A program made the translations under genes and the position numbers. 64,000 nucleotides of DNA from VAZQ01 sp963725185 (GTDB lineage: Bacteria > Pseudomonadota > Alphaproteobacteria > Rhizobiales > Xanthobacteraceae). This document shows, one piece after another, positions 38,467 through 47,506 of the stretch. Below the pieces are notes generated by a model that was given only the letters and a program-made list of their open reading frames with translations, made no database searches and had not been told where the DNA came from. Every line of letters starts with the position of its first letter. Position 1 is the first letter of the stretch. The stretch covers positions 310,001-374,000 of the forward strand of contig CAVRXO010000003.1 of assembly GCA_963725185.1 (NCBI GenBank), written 5' to 3'.

Positions 38467-39638
38467 TCAACCCCACAGCTCCTTGCTCGCCAGCCGCGCG
38501 CCGGCCACCAGCGCCTCGAGCTTGGCCCACATGATCGAGGGATGGACGCGACGGTGGAACGGGCCCTGGGCGAAGCCGCAATCGGTGCCGGCGATCACGT
38601 TCTCGCGCCCGACCAGCCTGGCCAGCCGCACGATGCGCTCGGCCACCAGCTCGGGATGCTCGACGATGTTGGTGGCATGGCTGATCACGCCCGGGATCAG
38701 CACCTTGCCGGGCGGCAGCTTGACGTCCTGCCACACCTTCCATTCGTGCTCGTGGCGCGGATTGGCGCCTTCGATCACATAGGCGCCGACCCGTACCTTG
38801 AGAATGAGATCGACGATGTCGCGCAGCGGCACGTCGGTGGTGTGCGGGCCGGGCCAGCTGCCCCAGCACACGTGATAGCGGATGCGGTCCTCGGGCGGAA
38901 TGCCCTCGATCGCATGGTTGAGCACCTCGACATGCAAGGCGACCCAGTCGCGGTAGTCGGCAAAGCTCGCCGGCGGCACCATCCGGTCATAGGTCACGGC
39001 GGCGCGCGCGTCGTCGAGCTGCAGGAGAAAGCCCGGCATCGACGATCATGCGGTACTCGGTGCGCATGGCCTGCGCGATCGCGCGCAGGCAGGCCTCCTC
39101 GCTCGCGTAGTATTCGTTCTTGCGGTCCGGGATGACGCTGGCCGGCGCCGCCACCGGCAGGAAAGCCTCGGTGACCGTGGTCCCGCGCAAAGCGGCGGCG
39201 AAATTGTCGATGTCGCGCTGCAGCTCGGCCTGGCCCGTATAGGTGATGGGTCCGACGCACACGGCATCCACCGTGGTGGCCACGCGCTTCGCGCGCATCG
39301 AGCTCGGCATAGAAATCCGCGAAGCGTTCCCGGTCGCCGCCGCGCTGGAACGGATTGGCGTTGGGCGCCACCGGACGGCGCTCGAAGCCGCTCAGCCGCT
39401 CGAGCGCATATTGCGACCAGCTGATGGACTTTCCGAATTCGCCGTCGCTGACCACGTCGATGCCGACTTCCGCCTGCCGGCGCACGACCTCGGCGACCGA
39501 GCCGGCCAGGCATTCTTCGTAGCCGCCGCGGTCGAATTCCTTGCCCGCCTGCCGGCGGCGCAGGAAGTCCAGCAGGGCGGCCGGACGGATCAGGCTGCCC
39601 ACATGGGTGGTGAGGATTCGCTCGGTGCTGCGCCGCAT
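38467..39638 (-). CDS. MetE-like cobalamin-independent methionine synthase family protein, two frameshifts
   Basis: The start MRRSTERILTTHVGSLIRP is typical of stand-alone MetE C-terminal-domain proteins. The core continues with VDAVCVGPITYTG and the zinc-site elements YHVCWGSW (His and Cys) and IAGTDCGFAQG (second Cys), so the metal site seems complete. Length is about 390 residues. Frames shift near 39292 and 39035, each fixed by deleting one base. Such short homologs usually act in degradation pathways, moving methyl or other groups or cleaving epoxide-type adducts, rather than in methionine synthesis. It follows the TctC gene's start by about 100 bases in the same direction. Confidence 0.8.
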
Positions 39639-39785
39639 GAAGGCTTCCCGGGACTTTGAGCCACGGCATGCCTCTTACACGATGGCGAGCCCAGCGCCAT
39701 GGGGCACGGACGTACCTGCGCTGCCACGTAGGGTGGCCGAAACCCGACATATCGGCTTCGGCTCGGAGCGAGGGAAGCCGTACCG

Positions 39786-41105
39786 CTAGGCCGCGGACCT
39801 GGCCGTGGCGCTCGCGGCCATGCGCTCGGGCAGCGAGTCCCGGCGCTTCTGGATGAGATCGTGCGAGGCGATCTCGACCCGATTGCGGCCACGCTCCTTG
39901 GCATCGTAGAGCGCCTCGTCGGCCTGGGTCAGCAAGTCGGTCAGGTCCAGCGTCGCACTTCTGGTGAAGACCATGCCGATGCTCAAGGTTGCGGCGACCG
40001 GATAGCCGTCGACTTCCTCGGCGACCTCTGCGAAAGCCGTGCGAATGAGCTCGGCCCGCGCCACCGCCCGCTCCTGGCCCACGTCATAGAGCACAACCGC
40101 GAATTCCTCGCCGCCCAACCGACCGATGAGGTCGGGCGACTTGATGTTCGCCTGTGCGGTACGGGCGAACATCTGCAGCACGCGGTCGCCGACCGCATGA
40201 CCGAACCGGTCGTTGATCGACTTGAAGTGATCGAGGTCGATCAGCAGAATGGCGGTGGGACACGGATTGGCGGCATGCCGCTTGGTCAATTCGGCGCCAT
40301 CCTGCAGGAACGCGCGACGGTTGGCGATACCGGTGAGCGAATCCACCATGGCGGCTGTACGCAGACGGTATTCGGAACGTTCCTTGGTCATCGCCAGCAG
40401 GATGAAGGCGATCGAGATGGTGAACAGCAGGGCCTCGAAGGTCATAACGATGAGCCACACGCTCTGCACCACCTGTCCGGTCGGCAGCCACGGCAGCATG
40501 CCGGCCAGCGGCGTGCGCAGCAGAAACAGCGAGCCGTGCGCGAACAGCATGAAGATCGCCGGCCAGCGCGATACCAGGGGTTCGCTGCGCCCGCGCCAGA
40601 ACTCGTAGGCGGTCATCCAGGTGTAGGCCGCGATGATGCCGCAAGAGAGCATCACGCGCAGGTCGAGGTTGACCGAGAAGGCGGGGAAATGGCTGACGAA
40701 GAACCAGAGCAAAGGACCGGCGAGGAGATATACCGGCAACACAGGCCGGTTGTCGAAGATGCGCGCGCCCGTCCAGGTGACGCCGAATGAGAGGAACAGG
40801 ATGGCATTGGCGAGATCGATCGAGATGAGATCCGGGACCGCGCCATACATCCCGAACAGCGCGATCGAGCCCGAGCGCATCAGATGCGCGCAACCCCACC
40901 ATGCCACCGCCCGAACCTGCGTGTTCTGGATCCATGCGAACAGCAGCAATAGCCCCAGCAATGCTTCGACGTAGATGGCGATCATGAAGAGGGTGTTGGC
41001 GTCAAGATTTATCGAGGTATTGTCCACCAACGCCACCCGAAACCCTTGCCAAGCGGCTCTGGTGGGATCACTAGGCAAGAGGGGGAAAAAATGAATGAAC
41101 ACCAT
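39786..41105 (-). CDS. Membrane-bound diguanylate cyclase (GGDEF)
   Basis: About 440 residues from an ATG at 41105; a GTG near 41045 is an equally reasonable start. Six or more hydrophobic segments form a sensor (MIAIYVEALLGLLLLFAW to WLIVMTFEALLFTISIAF). The GGDEF domain starts at DSLTGIANRRAFL and contains LLIDLDHFKSINDRFGHAVGD and the active GGEEF. The residues before it read KSPDLIGRL, so the RxxD product-inhibition site is absent or altered. It makes cyclic di-GMP in response to an unknown membrane signal. Divergent from the Bug gene at 41374. Frame intact. Confidence 0.9.
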   Translation of the reverse strand: MVFIHFFPLLPSDPTRAAWQGFRVALVDNTSINLDANTLFMIAIYVEALLGLLLLFAWIQNTQVRAVAWWGCAHLMRSGSIALFGMYGAVPDLISIDLANAILFLSFGVTWTGARIFDNRPVLPVYLLAGPLLWFFVSHFPAFSVNLDLRVMLSCGIIAAYTWMTAYEFWRGRSEPLVSRWPAIFMLFAHGSLFLLRTPLAGMLPWLPTGQVVQSVWLIVMTFEALLFTISIAFILLAMTKERSEYRLRTAAMVDSLTGIANRRAFLQDGAELTKRHAANPCPTAILLIDLDHFKSINDRFGHAVGDRVLQMFARTAQANIKSPDLIGRLGGEEFAVVLYDVGQERAVARAELIRTAFAEVAEEVDGYPVAATLSIGMVFTRSATLDLTDLLTQADEALYDAKERGRNRVEIASHDLIQKRRDSLPERMAASATARSAA

Positions 41106-41275
41106 CGGATAATGAGGCCAAGTGCCCGCCAATGGTTTCGAAAGTCCTGACGGATCGTCGCGGATTTGACACGATGTCTGGGGTTTGCGTTCACGACAGT
41201 GGCGTCTGGCGCCGCATTGCGCCCATATTGAAGAGCGGGCATTGAGGCGAGAGCGATTTCTGCTAGCCCGCATGA

Positions 41276-41335
41276 AGCGCTTTAGGGCGTTTTCGACCGT
41301 CTTCGCGGGCTATGGCGTGAACGCCCTGAAGCGCT
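41276..41335. repeat. Inverted repeat with 16-base arms
   Basis: AGCGCTTTAGGGCGTT (41276-41291) and AACGCCCTGAAGCGCT (41320-41335) pair with one mismatch. This GCGCTTNAGGGCGTT sequence resembles dispersed intergenic palindromes of Bradyrhizobium-type genomes. It lies upstream of the chosen start of the next gene. Confidence 0.55.
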
Positions 41336-41373
41336 CCATCGGGGCTACGACAAGGAGACTGTGGGGAAATGGC

Positions 41374-42393
41374 GTGCAGGCATTGAAATTCATCGGGTGG
41401 TCAGCGGTGGCGCTGCTACTGGGCGCATCGCCCGCCTTTGCGCAGGCTGCGGCCGATTTCTACCGCGGCAAGACCATCGAGCTCGATATCGGGCTCAGCG
41501 TCGGGGGCGCCTACGATGCCTATGCGCGGATGCTGGCCCGCACCATGGGCAAATACATTCCCGGCAACCCGGCGATCGTGCCCAAGAACATGGAAGGCGC
41601 GGGCAGCATGCGGCTCGCGAACTATCTCTACAATGCGGCGCCGAAGGACGGGACGAGCTTCGGGACGATCAACCGGGGCACCCCGTTCGAGCCGTTGCTC
41701 GGCAACAAGGGCGCCCAATTCGACGCCACCAAATTCAACTGGATCGGCAGCACCAACAACGAGGTCAGCGTCTGCGTGGCTTGGCACACCAGCGGCATCG
41801 CGACCTTCGCGGATGCGCGGGCGCGCGAGCTGGTGGTCGGCGCGACCGGGCCGAGCACGGATACCTACCAGTTCCCCAAGATCGCCAATGCCGTGCTCGG
41901 CACCAAATTCAAGATCGTCACCGGCTATCCGGGCGGCAACGACGTCGATCTGGCGATGGAGCGCGGCGAGGTACAAGGTCGTTGCGGCTGGTCCTGGACC
42001 AGCGTAAAGGGCCTGCATCAATACTGGATCGACCGCAACGAGATCAACATTCTCTATCAGATGGGACTGAGCAAGCACCGCGACCTTCCGGCCGTTCCGC
42101 TCGTCGTCGACCTCGCCAGGACCGACGAGGAAAGGGCCATTCTGAAGCTCATCTTCGCGCGGCTGGTCATGGCTTGGCCGTTCCTGGCGCCGCCGGGGAC
42201 GCCGAGCGAGCGCGTCGAGGTGCTGCGCAAGGCCTTCTTGCAGACGATGGAGGACAAGGACTTCCGGGCCGAGGCCGAGAAAGCCGGCCTCGAGGTCACG
42301 CCGGTCGCGGGCGAGGATATCCAGAAGCTCGTCCAACAGGTGTATGCGACACCGGCGGCGATCGCCACCAAAGCGGCGGAGCTGCTGCAATGA
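41374..42393 (+). CDS. Bug-family solute-binding protein (copy 4)
   Basis: I choose the GTG at 41374, which gives a compact signal peptide (QALKFIGWSAVALLLGASPA, cleavage after FAQ); the longer open frame crosses a palindromic repeat. The 339-residue protein has GLSVGGAYDAYARMLARTMG, GATGPSTDTYQFPKIANAVL and GYPGGNDVDLAMERGEVQGR, so it is a close paralog of the protein at 22420. It is followed by the cysteine synthase gene after about 60 bases. No cognate membrane subunits are near, and the ligand is unknown. Confidence 0.87.
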   Translation: MQALKFIGWSAVALLLGASPAFAQAAADFYRGKTIELDIGLSVGGAYDAYARMLARTMGKYIPGNPAIVPKNMEGAGSMRLANYLYNAAPKDGTSFGTINRGTPFEPLLGNKGAQFDATKFNWIGSTNNEVSVCVAWHTSGIATFADARARELVVGATGPSTDTYQFPKIANAVLGTKFKIVTGYPGGNDVDLAMERGEVQGRCGWSWTSVKGLHQYWIDRNEINILYQMGLSKHRDLPAVPLVVDLARTDEERAILKLIFARLVMAWPFLAPPGTPSERVEVLRKAFLQTMEDKDFRAEAEKAGLEVTPVAGEDIQKLVQQVYATPAAIATKAAELLQ

Positions 42394-42452
42394 GGGCCGC
42401 CCATGAAGGCTGCCTAATTCCTATTGGATGCCGCCGATGAAAGTCACCGCTC

Positions 42453-43487
42453 ATGCAAACGCGTAATGGAATCCTCGAAGCCATCGGCAACACCCCTCTG
42501 GTCAAGCTCAAGCGCGCTTCCGAAACGACCGGCTGCAGCATCCTGGGCAAGGCGGAGTTCATGAATCCGGGCCAGTCCGTCAAGGATCGCCCGGCCCTGC
42601 AAATCATCCTTGAGGCCGAAAAGCGCGGCGACATCAAGCCCGGCGGGCTGGTGGTGGAGGCCACGGCGGGCAATACCGGCATCGGGCTGGCCCTGGTCGC
42701 CAATGCCCGCGGCTATCGCACCCTGATCGTGATCCCGCAGACCCAGAGCCAGGAAAAGAAGGACATGCTGCGCCTGTGCGGCGCCGAGCTGGTCGAGGTG
42801 CCTGCCGTACCCTACAGCGACCCCAACAATTACCAGCATATCGGCGCCCGCATGGCGCAGCAGCTGAAGCAGACCGAACCCAACGGCGTCGTCTTCGCCG
42901 ACCAATGGAACAATCTCGACAACCGCAAGGCACACTACGTCTCGACCGGGCCGGAGATCTGGGAGCAGACGGGCGGCAAGGTGGACGGATTCATCTGCGC
43001 CATCGGTACCGGCGGCACGCTCGCCGGCGCATCCGCCTATCTGCAGGAACGAAACCCGGGCATCGTGATCGGCGCGGCCGACCCGAAGGGTGCCGCCATG
43101 TACAATCTTTTCGCCCACGGACAAGCCAAAGTGTCGGAAGGCGGCTCCATCACGGAAGGCATCGGGCTGGGGCGCGTCACCCCGATCATCGAAACGATCA
43201 AGGCCGACAAGGCGTATTTGATTCCCGACGAGGAGGCGGTGCCGCTCATCTTCGATCTGCTGTTGCACGAGGGCCTGTGCCTGGGCGGGTCGAGCGGCAT
43301 CAATGTGGCGGGCGCCATCCGCCTCGCGCGCGAGCTCGGGCCCGGGCACACCATCGTCACCATCCTGGCCGACTACGGCACGCGCTATCAATCAAAGCTG
43401 TTCAATCCGGATTTCCTGCGCCAGAAGGGCCTGCCGGTGCCGCACTGGCTGGAGCGGCAGTCCACCCGCAAGGTGCCCTATGTCTAG
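42453..43487 (+). CDS. cysK: Cysteine synthase A-type PLP enzyme
   Basis: A 344-residue O-acetylserine sulfhydrylase-family protein. The PLP lysine sits in NPGQSVKDRPAL (family usually GGSVKDR), the substrate loop is EATAGNTGIGLAL, and the phosphate loop is GTGGTLAGAS. The C-terminal ADYGTRYQSKLFNPDFL is typical of bacterial cysteine synthases that make cysteine from O-acetylserine and sulfide. It overlaps sseA by 8 bases (TATGTCTAG), so translation is coupled. The long C-terminus and the GQS variation might indicate a slightly different substrate. Confidence 0.9.
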   Translation: MQTRNGILEAIGNTPLVKLKRASETTGCSILGKAEFMNPGQSVKDRPALQIILEAEKRGDIKPGGLVVEATAGNTGIGLALVANARGYRTLIVIPQTQSQEKKDMLRLCGAELVEVPAVPYSDPNNYQHIGARMAQQLKQTEPNGVVFADQWNNLDNRKAHYVSTGPEIWEQTGGKVDGFICAIGTGGTLAGASAYLQERNPGIVIGAADPKGAAMYNLFAHGQAKVSEGGSITEGIGLGRVTPIIETIKADKAYLIPDEEAVPLIFDLLLHEGLCLGGSSGINVAGAIRLARELGPGHTIVTILADYGTRYQSKLFNPDFLRQKGLPVPHWLERQSTRKVPYV

Positions 43488-44337
43488 CGCTCCGGCGGAA
43501 TCCTCCGCGACCCGGCTGGTCAGCACCGACTGGCTGGCCGCGCACCTTCCTGCACCCGATCTCGTGGTGGTCGACGGCTCCTACTATCTGCCCGCCATGA
43601 AGCGCGATGCCGCGGCCGAATATCTGGCCGGCCACATCGCGGGCGCGGTGCGCTTCGATGTCGATGCGATCGCCGATCATGCCAACCCCCTCCCCCATAT
43701 GCTGCCCGATGCCGACGCGTTCGGCCGCGCCGTCGGAGCGCTCGGCATCTCCGATCAGGACACGATCGTTGTGTATGACGGCGTCGGCCTGTTTGCCGCG
43801 CCGCGGGTGTGGTGGACCTTCGGCGTGTTCGGCGCCCAAAAGGTCTTCATCCTCGAGGGCGGCCTGCCGCGATGGAAGGCGGAGGGCCGGCCGCTCGAGT
43901 CGGGCGCCGTCACCCGCGCGCCGCGCGAGTTCCGGGCCCGCAAGTCGGCGGCTGCCGTCGCCGGCCTCGCGCGGGTGCAGGCGGCGCTTGCCGGCAATAC
44001 CGTCCAGGTGGTCGATGTCCGCCCAGCCGACCGGTTTCGCGGCGAAGCCCCCGAGCCGCGTCCGGGCCTGCGCAGCGGCCACATGCCGGGCGCACTGAAC
44101 GTTCCCTATACGGCCTTGATCGAGAAGGGAGCGCTCGCTCCACCCGAGCGGCTCAAGCAGGCACTCGCCGCCGGCGGCGTCGACCTCGAAAAGCCGATCA
44201 TCACCAGCTGCGGCTCGGGCGTTTCGGCCGCCGTGCTGTGGCTGGCGCTCGATGCGCTCGGCAAGCCGCCGCAGGCCCTCTACGACGGCTCTTGGGCCGA
44301 ATGGGGCTCGCGGCCGGATCTGCCGATCGAGCCCTGA
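43480..44337 (+). CDS. sseA: 3-mercaptopyruvate sulfurtransferase
   Basis: A 285-residue two-rhodanese-domain protein from the ATG at 43480 inside the last codons of cysK. The first domain has DGSYYLPAMKRDAAAEY, as in SseA, and HIAGAVRFDVD. The second has the active-site loop CGSGVSAAV, with the CG[S/T]G[V]x[A] pattern of mercaptopyruvate sulfurtransferases rather than the CRKGxT loop of thiosulfate enzymes. It transfers sulfur from 3-mercaptopyruvate and probably works in cysteine turnover with the coupled cysteine synthase. Convergent with aapP, 3 bases apart. Confidence 0.93.
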   Translation: MSSAPAESSATRLVSTDWLAAHLPAPDLVVVDGSYYLPAMKRDAAAEYLAGHIAGAVRFDVDAIADHANPLPHMLPDADAFGRAVGALGISDQDTIVVYDGVGLFAAPRVWWTFGVFGAQKVFILEGGLPRWKAEGRPLESGAVTRAPREFRARKSAAAVAGLARVQAALAGNTVQVVDVRPADRFRGEAPEPRPGLRSGHMPGALNVPYTALIEKGALAPPERLKQALAAGGVDLEKPIITSCGSGVSAAVLWLALDALGKPPQALYDGSWAEWGSRPDLPIEP

Positions 44338-44340
44338 AGC

Positions 44341-45144
44341 TCAATGCAAGATCTGCCGCAGGAACAGCTTGGTGCGCTCGTGCTGCGGGTTTGAGAAGAA
44401 CGCCTCGGGCTGGTTGATCTCGATGATCTGGCCGGCGTCCATGAGGATCATGCGGGTCGCGGCCTGGCGCGCGAAGCCCATCTCGTGGCTCACCACCAGC
44501 ATGGTCATGCCGTCCAAGGCGAGCGCCATCATCGTATCGAGCACCTCGCGCACCATCTCGGGATCGAGCGCCGAGGTCGGTTCGTCGAACAGCATGATCT
44601 TGGGCTGCATGCACAGCGCCCGGGCGATGGCGACGCGCTGCTGCTGACCGCCGGAAAGCTGGGCCGGATACTTGTCGGCCTGCTCGGGGATGCGCACGCG
44701 CGCGAGATTGTGGCGGGCGATCGCCTCGGCGTCCTTGCGCGGCTGGCGACGCACCCATACCGGCGCCAGCATGCAGTTCTCCAGCACGGTCAGGTGCGGG
44801 AACAGATTGAAGTGCTGGAACACCATGCCGACCTCGCGGCGGATCTCGTCGATCTTCTTCAAGTCGTCGGTCAGCTCCACGCCGTCGACGATCAGGCGGC
44901 CCTGCTGCCAGCTCTCCAGGCGATTGATGCAGCGCAGCAGCGTCGACTTGCCGCCCCCGGAAGGACCGCAGATCACGATGCGCTCGCCCCGCATGACCTG
45001 CAGGTTGACGTCGCGCAGCGCGTGGAAGGCGCCGTACCACTTGTTGAGGCCGATGATGTCGATTGCGACCTCATTGCGCGTGGTGCGGATATCCGCACCG
45101 GCGTCAGGCGCCGCGTCCGGTGGCCGCTGAGCATCGTGAACCAT
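44341..45144 (-). CDS. aapP: General L-amino acid ABC transporter ATP-binding protein
   Basis: A 267-residue ABC ATPase: Walker A GPSGGGKSTLLR, Q-loop VFQHFNLFPHLTV, signature LSGGQQQRVAIARAL, Walker B IMLFDEPTSALD and the switch His in VVSHEMGFAR. The closest type is AapP/BztD of polar amino acid systems. It is last in a minus-strand operon aapJ-aapQ-aapM-aapP and powers import of many L-amino acids across the inner membrane. Confidence 0.95.
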   Translation of the reverse strand: MVHDAQRPPDAAPDAGADIRTTRNEVAIDIIGLNKWYGAFHALRDVNLQVMRGERIVICGPSGGGKSTLLRCINRLESWQQGRLIVDGVELTDDLKKIDEIRREVGMVFQHFNLFPHLTVLENCMLAPVWVRRQPRKDAEAIARHNLARVRIPEQADKYPAQLSGGQQQRVAIARALCMQPKIMLFDEPTSALDPEMVREVLDTMMALALDGMTMLVVSHEMGFARQAATRMILMDAGQIIEINQPEAFFSNPQHERTKLFLRQILH

Positions 45145-45165
45145 AGTTTTGCTCGATGCCTCCGC

Positions 45166-46302
45166 TCAGCGCGCGTTCAGCCGCTGCTCCGTGAACATGG
45201 CATAGCGCGACATCGCGAACGAGACCACGAAATAGATCATTCCTGCGAAGGCAAAGCCGGTGAACAGCGTCACCGGCGTCGCCCAATTGGGATCGGCGAA
45301 GGCGGCCCGCAGCTGCCCGAGCAGGTCGAAGATCGCCACGATCAGCACCAGCGTGGTGTCCTTGAACAAGGCGATGAACGAGTTGACGAGCCCTGGAATG
45401 ACCAGCCGCAGCGCCTGCGGCAGGATGACGAGGCCCATCATCCGCCAGTAGCCGAGGCCGAGCGCCCGGGCCGCCTCGAACTGTCCGCGCGGGATCGCCT
45501 GCAGGCCGCCGCGCACCACCTCCGCCAGATAGGCGCCCGAGAACAGGATGACCCCGATCAGCACGCGCAGCAGACCGTCGATCTTCCAATTGCCGGGCAG
45601 GAACAGCGGCAGCATATAGGTCGCGAAAAACAGGACCGTGATCAGCGGCACGCCGCGCCAGAATTCGATGAAGACGACGCTCAAGCTGCGCACCACCGGC
45701 AGCTCGGAGCGGCGTCCGAGCGCCAGCAGGATGCCGAGCGGCAACGATCCGACGATGCCCGCATAAGAGATGACCAGCGTCACCAGGAGCCCGCCCCACA
45801 GCCTTGTCTCCACCTCGGTCAATCCGAGCACGCCGCCGAGCAGGAGGACGCCGGCGAGCACCGGAAAGACGCCGAAGAACAAGACCGCATTCAAGGCCTT
45901 GTAGGGGACCCGCGGAACCAGGAGCGGCGCCAGCACCAGCGCGCCGCAGGCATAGACCAGGTCGACCCTCCAGCGCTCGGAAGCCGGATAGAACCCGTAC
46001 ATGAGCTGGTCGAATTTGGCGGCAATGAACGGCCAGCAGGCGCCGACCTCGCGGCCGGCCGTCTCGGGCAGGCAGGCGGTACGGTCCGCGCCGCGCCAGA
46101 CCGCGTCGATGAGAAGGAACCGCACGGTCGGCCACGCCAGCGCCGCCAAGGCGGCAATCCCCAGCACCGTCAAGATCGCGTTGCCGATGCTGTTGAACAG
46201 ATGCCCGCGGATCCACCCGAGCGCGCTCGCGTGCACGGCGGGCGGCGCGGCCGGGACGATCATCGCGCCCCGCACGAAACCCGATGATGGGATGCTGCTC
46301 AT
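45166..46302 (-). CDS. aapM: General L-amino acid ABC transporter permease AapM
   Basis: A 378-residue permease from the ATG at 46302. Extra N-terminal helices precede the HisMQ-type permease domain with EFWRGVPLITVLFFATYMLP and the EAA-like loop EAARALGLGYWRMMGLVILP. The large size with additional helices is characteristic of AapM/BztC. It starts 7 bases after the aapQ stop and ends 21 bases before aapP, so it lies inside a compact operon. Confidence 0.93.
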   Translation of the reverse strand: MSSIPSSGFVRGAMIVPAAPPAVHASALGWIRGHLFNSIGNAILTVLGIAALAALAWPTVRFLLIDAVWRGADRTACLPETAGREVGACWPFIAAKFDQLMYGFYPASERWRVDLVYACGALVLAPLLVPRVPYKALNAVLFFGVFPVLAGVLLLGGVLGLTEVETRLWGGLLVTLVISYAGIVGSLPLGILLALGRRSELPVVRSLSVVFIEFWRGVPLITVLFFATYMLPLFLPGNWKIDGLLRVLIGVILFSGAYLAEVVRGGLQAIPRGQFEAARALGLGYWRMMGLVILPQALRLVIPGLVNSFIALFKDTTLVLIVAIFDLLGQLRAAFADPNWATPVTLFTGFAFAGMIYFVVSFAMSRYAMFTEQRLNAR

Positions 46303-46309
46303 CACGGCC

Positions 46310-47506
46310 TCAGCGGTCGACCAGCCGCACACGGTAATTGTACCAGTTCATCAGCACGCTGGTGGCGAGCGACAGCGACAGATACACCGCCATGGTGATG
46401 GCGATGATCTCGATGGCCTGTCCGGTTTGATTGAGAGTGGTGCCGGCAAAGACCGCGAACAGGTCCGGATAGCCGATGGCGACCGCAAGCGAGGAATTCT
46501 TCGTCAGGTTGAGGTATTGGTTGGTGAGCGGCGGTACGATGATCCGCAGCGCCTGCGGGATGAGGACGAGCCGCAACAGCTGCCCGCGCCGCAGTCCGAG
46601 CGCGAGCCCCGCCTCACTCTGCCCACGCGGGACCGCCAGGATGCCGGCCCGCACGATCTCGGCGATGAAGGCGGCCGTATAGGTCGACAGCGCGATCAGC
46701 AGCGCCACGAATTCCGGAATGATCCGCGTGCCGCCAATGAAGTTGAAGCCTTGCAGGCGCGGCAGATCCACCTCGACCGGCAGGCCTAAGGCGAAGAATG
46801 CGGCGAGCGGCAGGCCGACGATCAGCGCAGCAGCCTTCCAGAAAATCGGCATGCCGCGTCCGGTGCGCTCGCGCTGCCGTCTGGCCCACAGGCCGAGCAT
46901 GATCGTCGCCAGCACGCCGAGAGCGAACGCCGCCATCACATAGGCAAAGCCCTCGCCGAACCGGAATGCCGGCACCACCAGGCCGCGATTGTTGATGAAG
47001 ATGGTGCCGAAGACCGAAAGGCTCTGGCGCGGCCCGGGCAAAGTGCCGAGCACCGCCAGGTACCAGAACAGGATCTGGAACAGGAGCGGCAGGTTGCGAA
47101 TGACCTCGACATAGCCGCCGGCGATGCGCGCCACCAGCCAGTTGGAGGACAGCCGGCCGATCCCGACCGCGAAGCCGAGCAAGGTTGCGAGCACGATCCC
47201 GGTCCCGGAGACCAGGAGCGTGTTGAGGAGCCCGACCAGGAAGGCGCGGCCATAGGTGGCGGTCTCGTCATAGGGGATGAGCGCGAGGCTGATGCCGAAG
47301 CCCGCGGTGTTGTGGAAGAAGCCGAGGCCGCTTGCGATATTGCGCGCGCCCAAATTGGCCGCGGCATTGAGCGCGAACTGGTAGCCGAGCCAGGCCAAGA
47401 CCAGCACCAGCACCAGTTGGTAGAGGGCGCTGCGGAATCTCGGGTTGTAGATGACGGCAGCGCGCGGCGGTGCCTCGGCCGGGCCGTCAACGGACCGGCG
47501 GCGCAT
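46310..47506 (-). CDS. aapQ: General L-amino acid ABC transporter permease AapQ
   Basis: A 398-residue permease with an N-terminal helix (LYQLVLVLVLAWLGYQF), the AapQ feature NLGARNIASGLGFFHNTAGF, and a HisMQ-type domain with EVIRNLPLLFQILFWY and EAGLALGLRRGQLLRLVLIP. It pairs with AapM to form the membrane pore. It overlaps the 3' end of aapJ by about 20 bases, indicating coupled translation. Confidence 0.94.
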   Translation of the reverse strand: MRRRSVDGPAEAPPRAAVIYNPRFRSALYQLVLVLVLAWLGYQFALNAAANLGARNIASGLGFFHNTAGFGISLALIPYDETATYGRAFLVGLLNTLLVSGTGIVLATLLGFAVGIGRLSSNWLVARIAGGYVEVIRNLPLLFQILFWYLAVLGTLPGPRQSLSVFGTIFINNRGLVVPAFRFGEGFAYVMAAFALGVLATIMLGLWARRQRERTGRGMPIFWKAAALIVGLPLAAFFALGLPVEVDLPRLQGFNFIGGTRIIPEFVALLIALSTYTAAFIAEIVRAGILAVPRGQSEAGLALGLRRGQLLRLVLIPQALRIIVPPLTNQYLNLTKNSSLAVAIGYPDLFAVFAGTTLNQTGQAIEIIAITMAVYLSLSLATSVLMNWYNYRVRLVDR

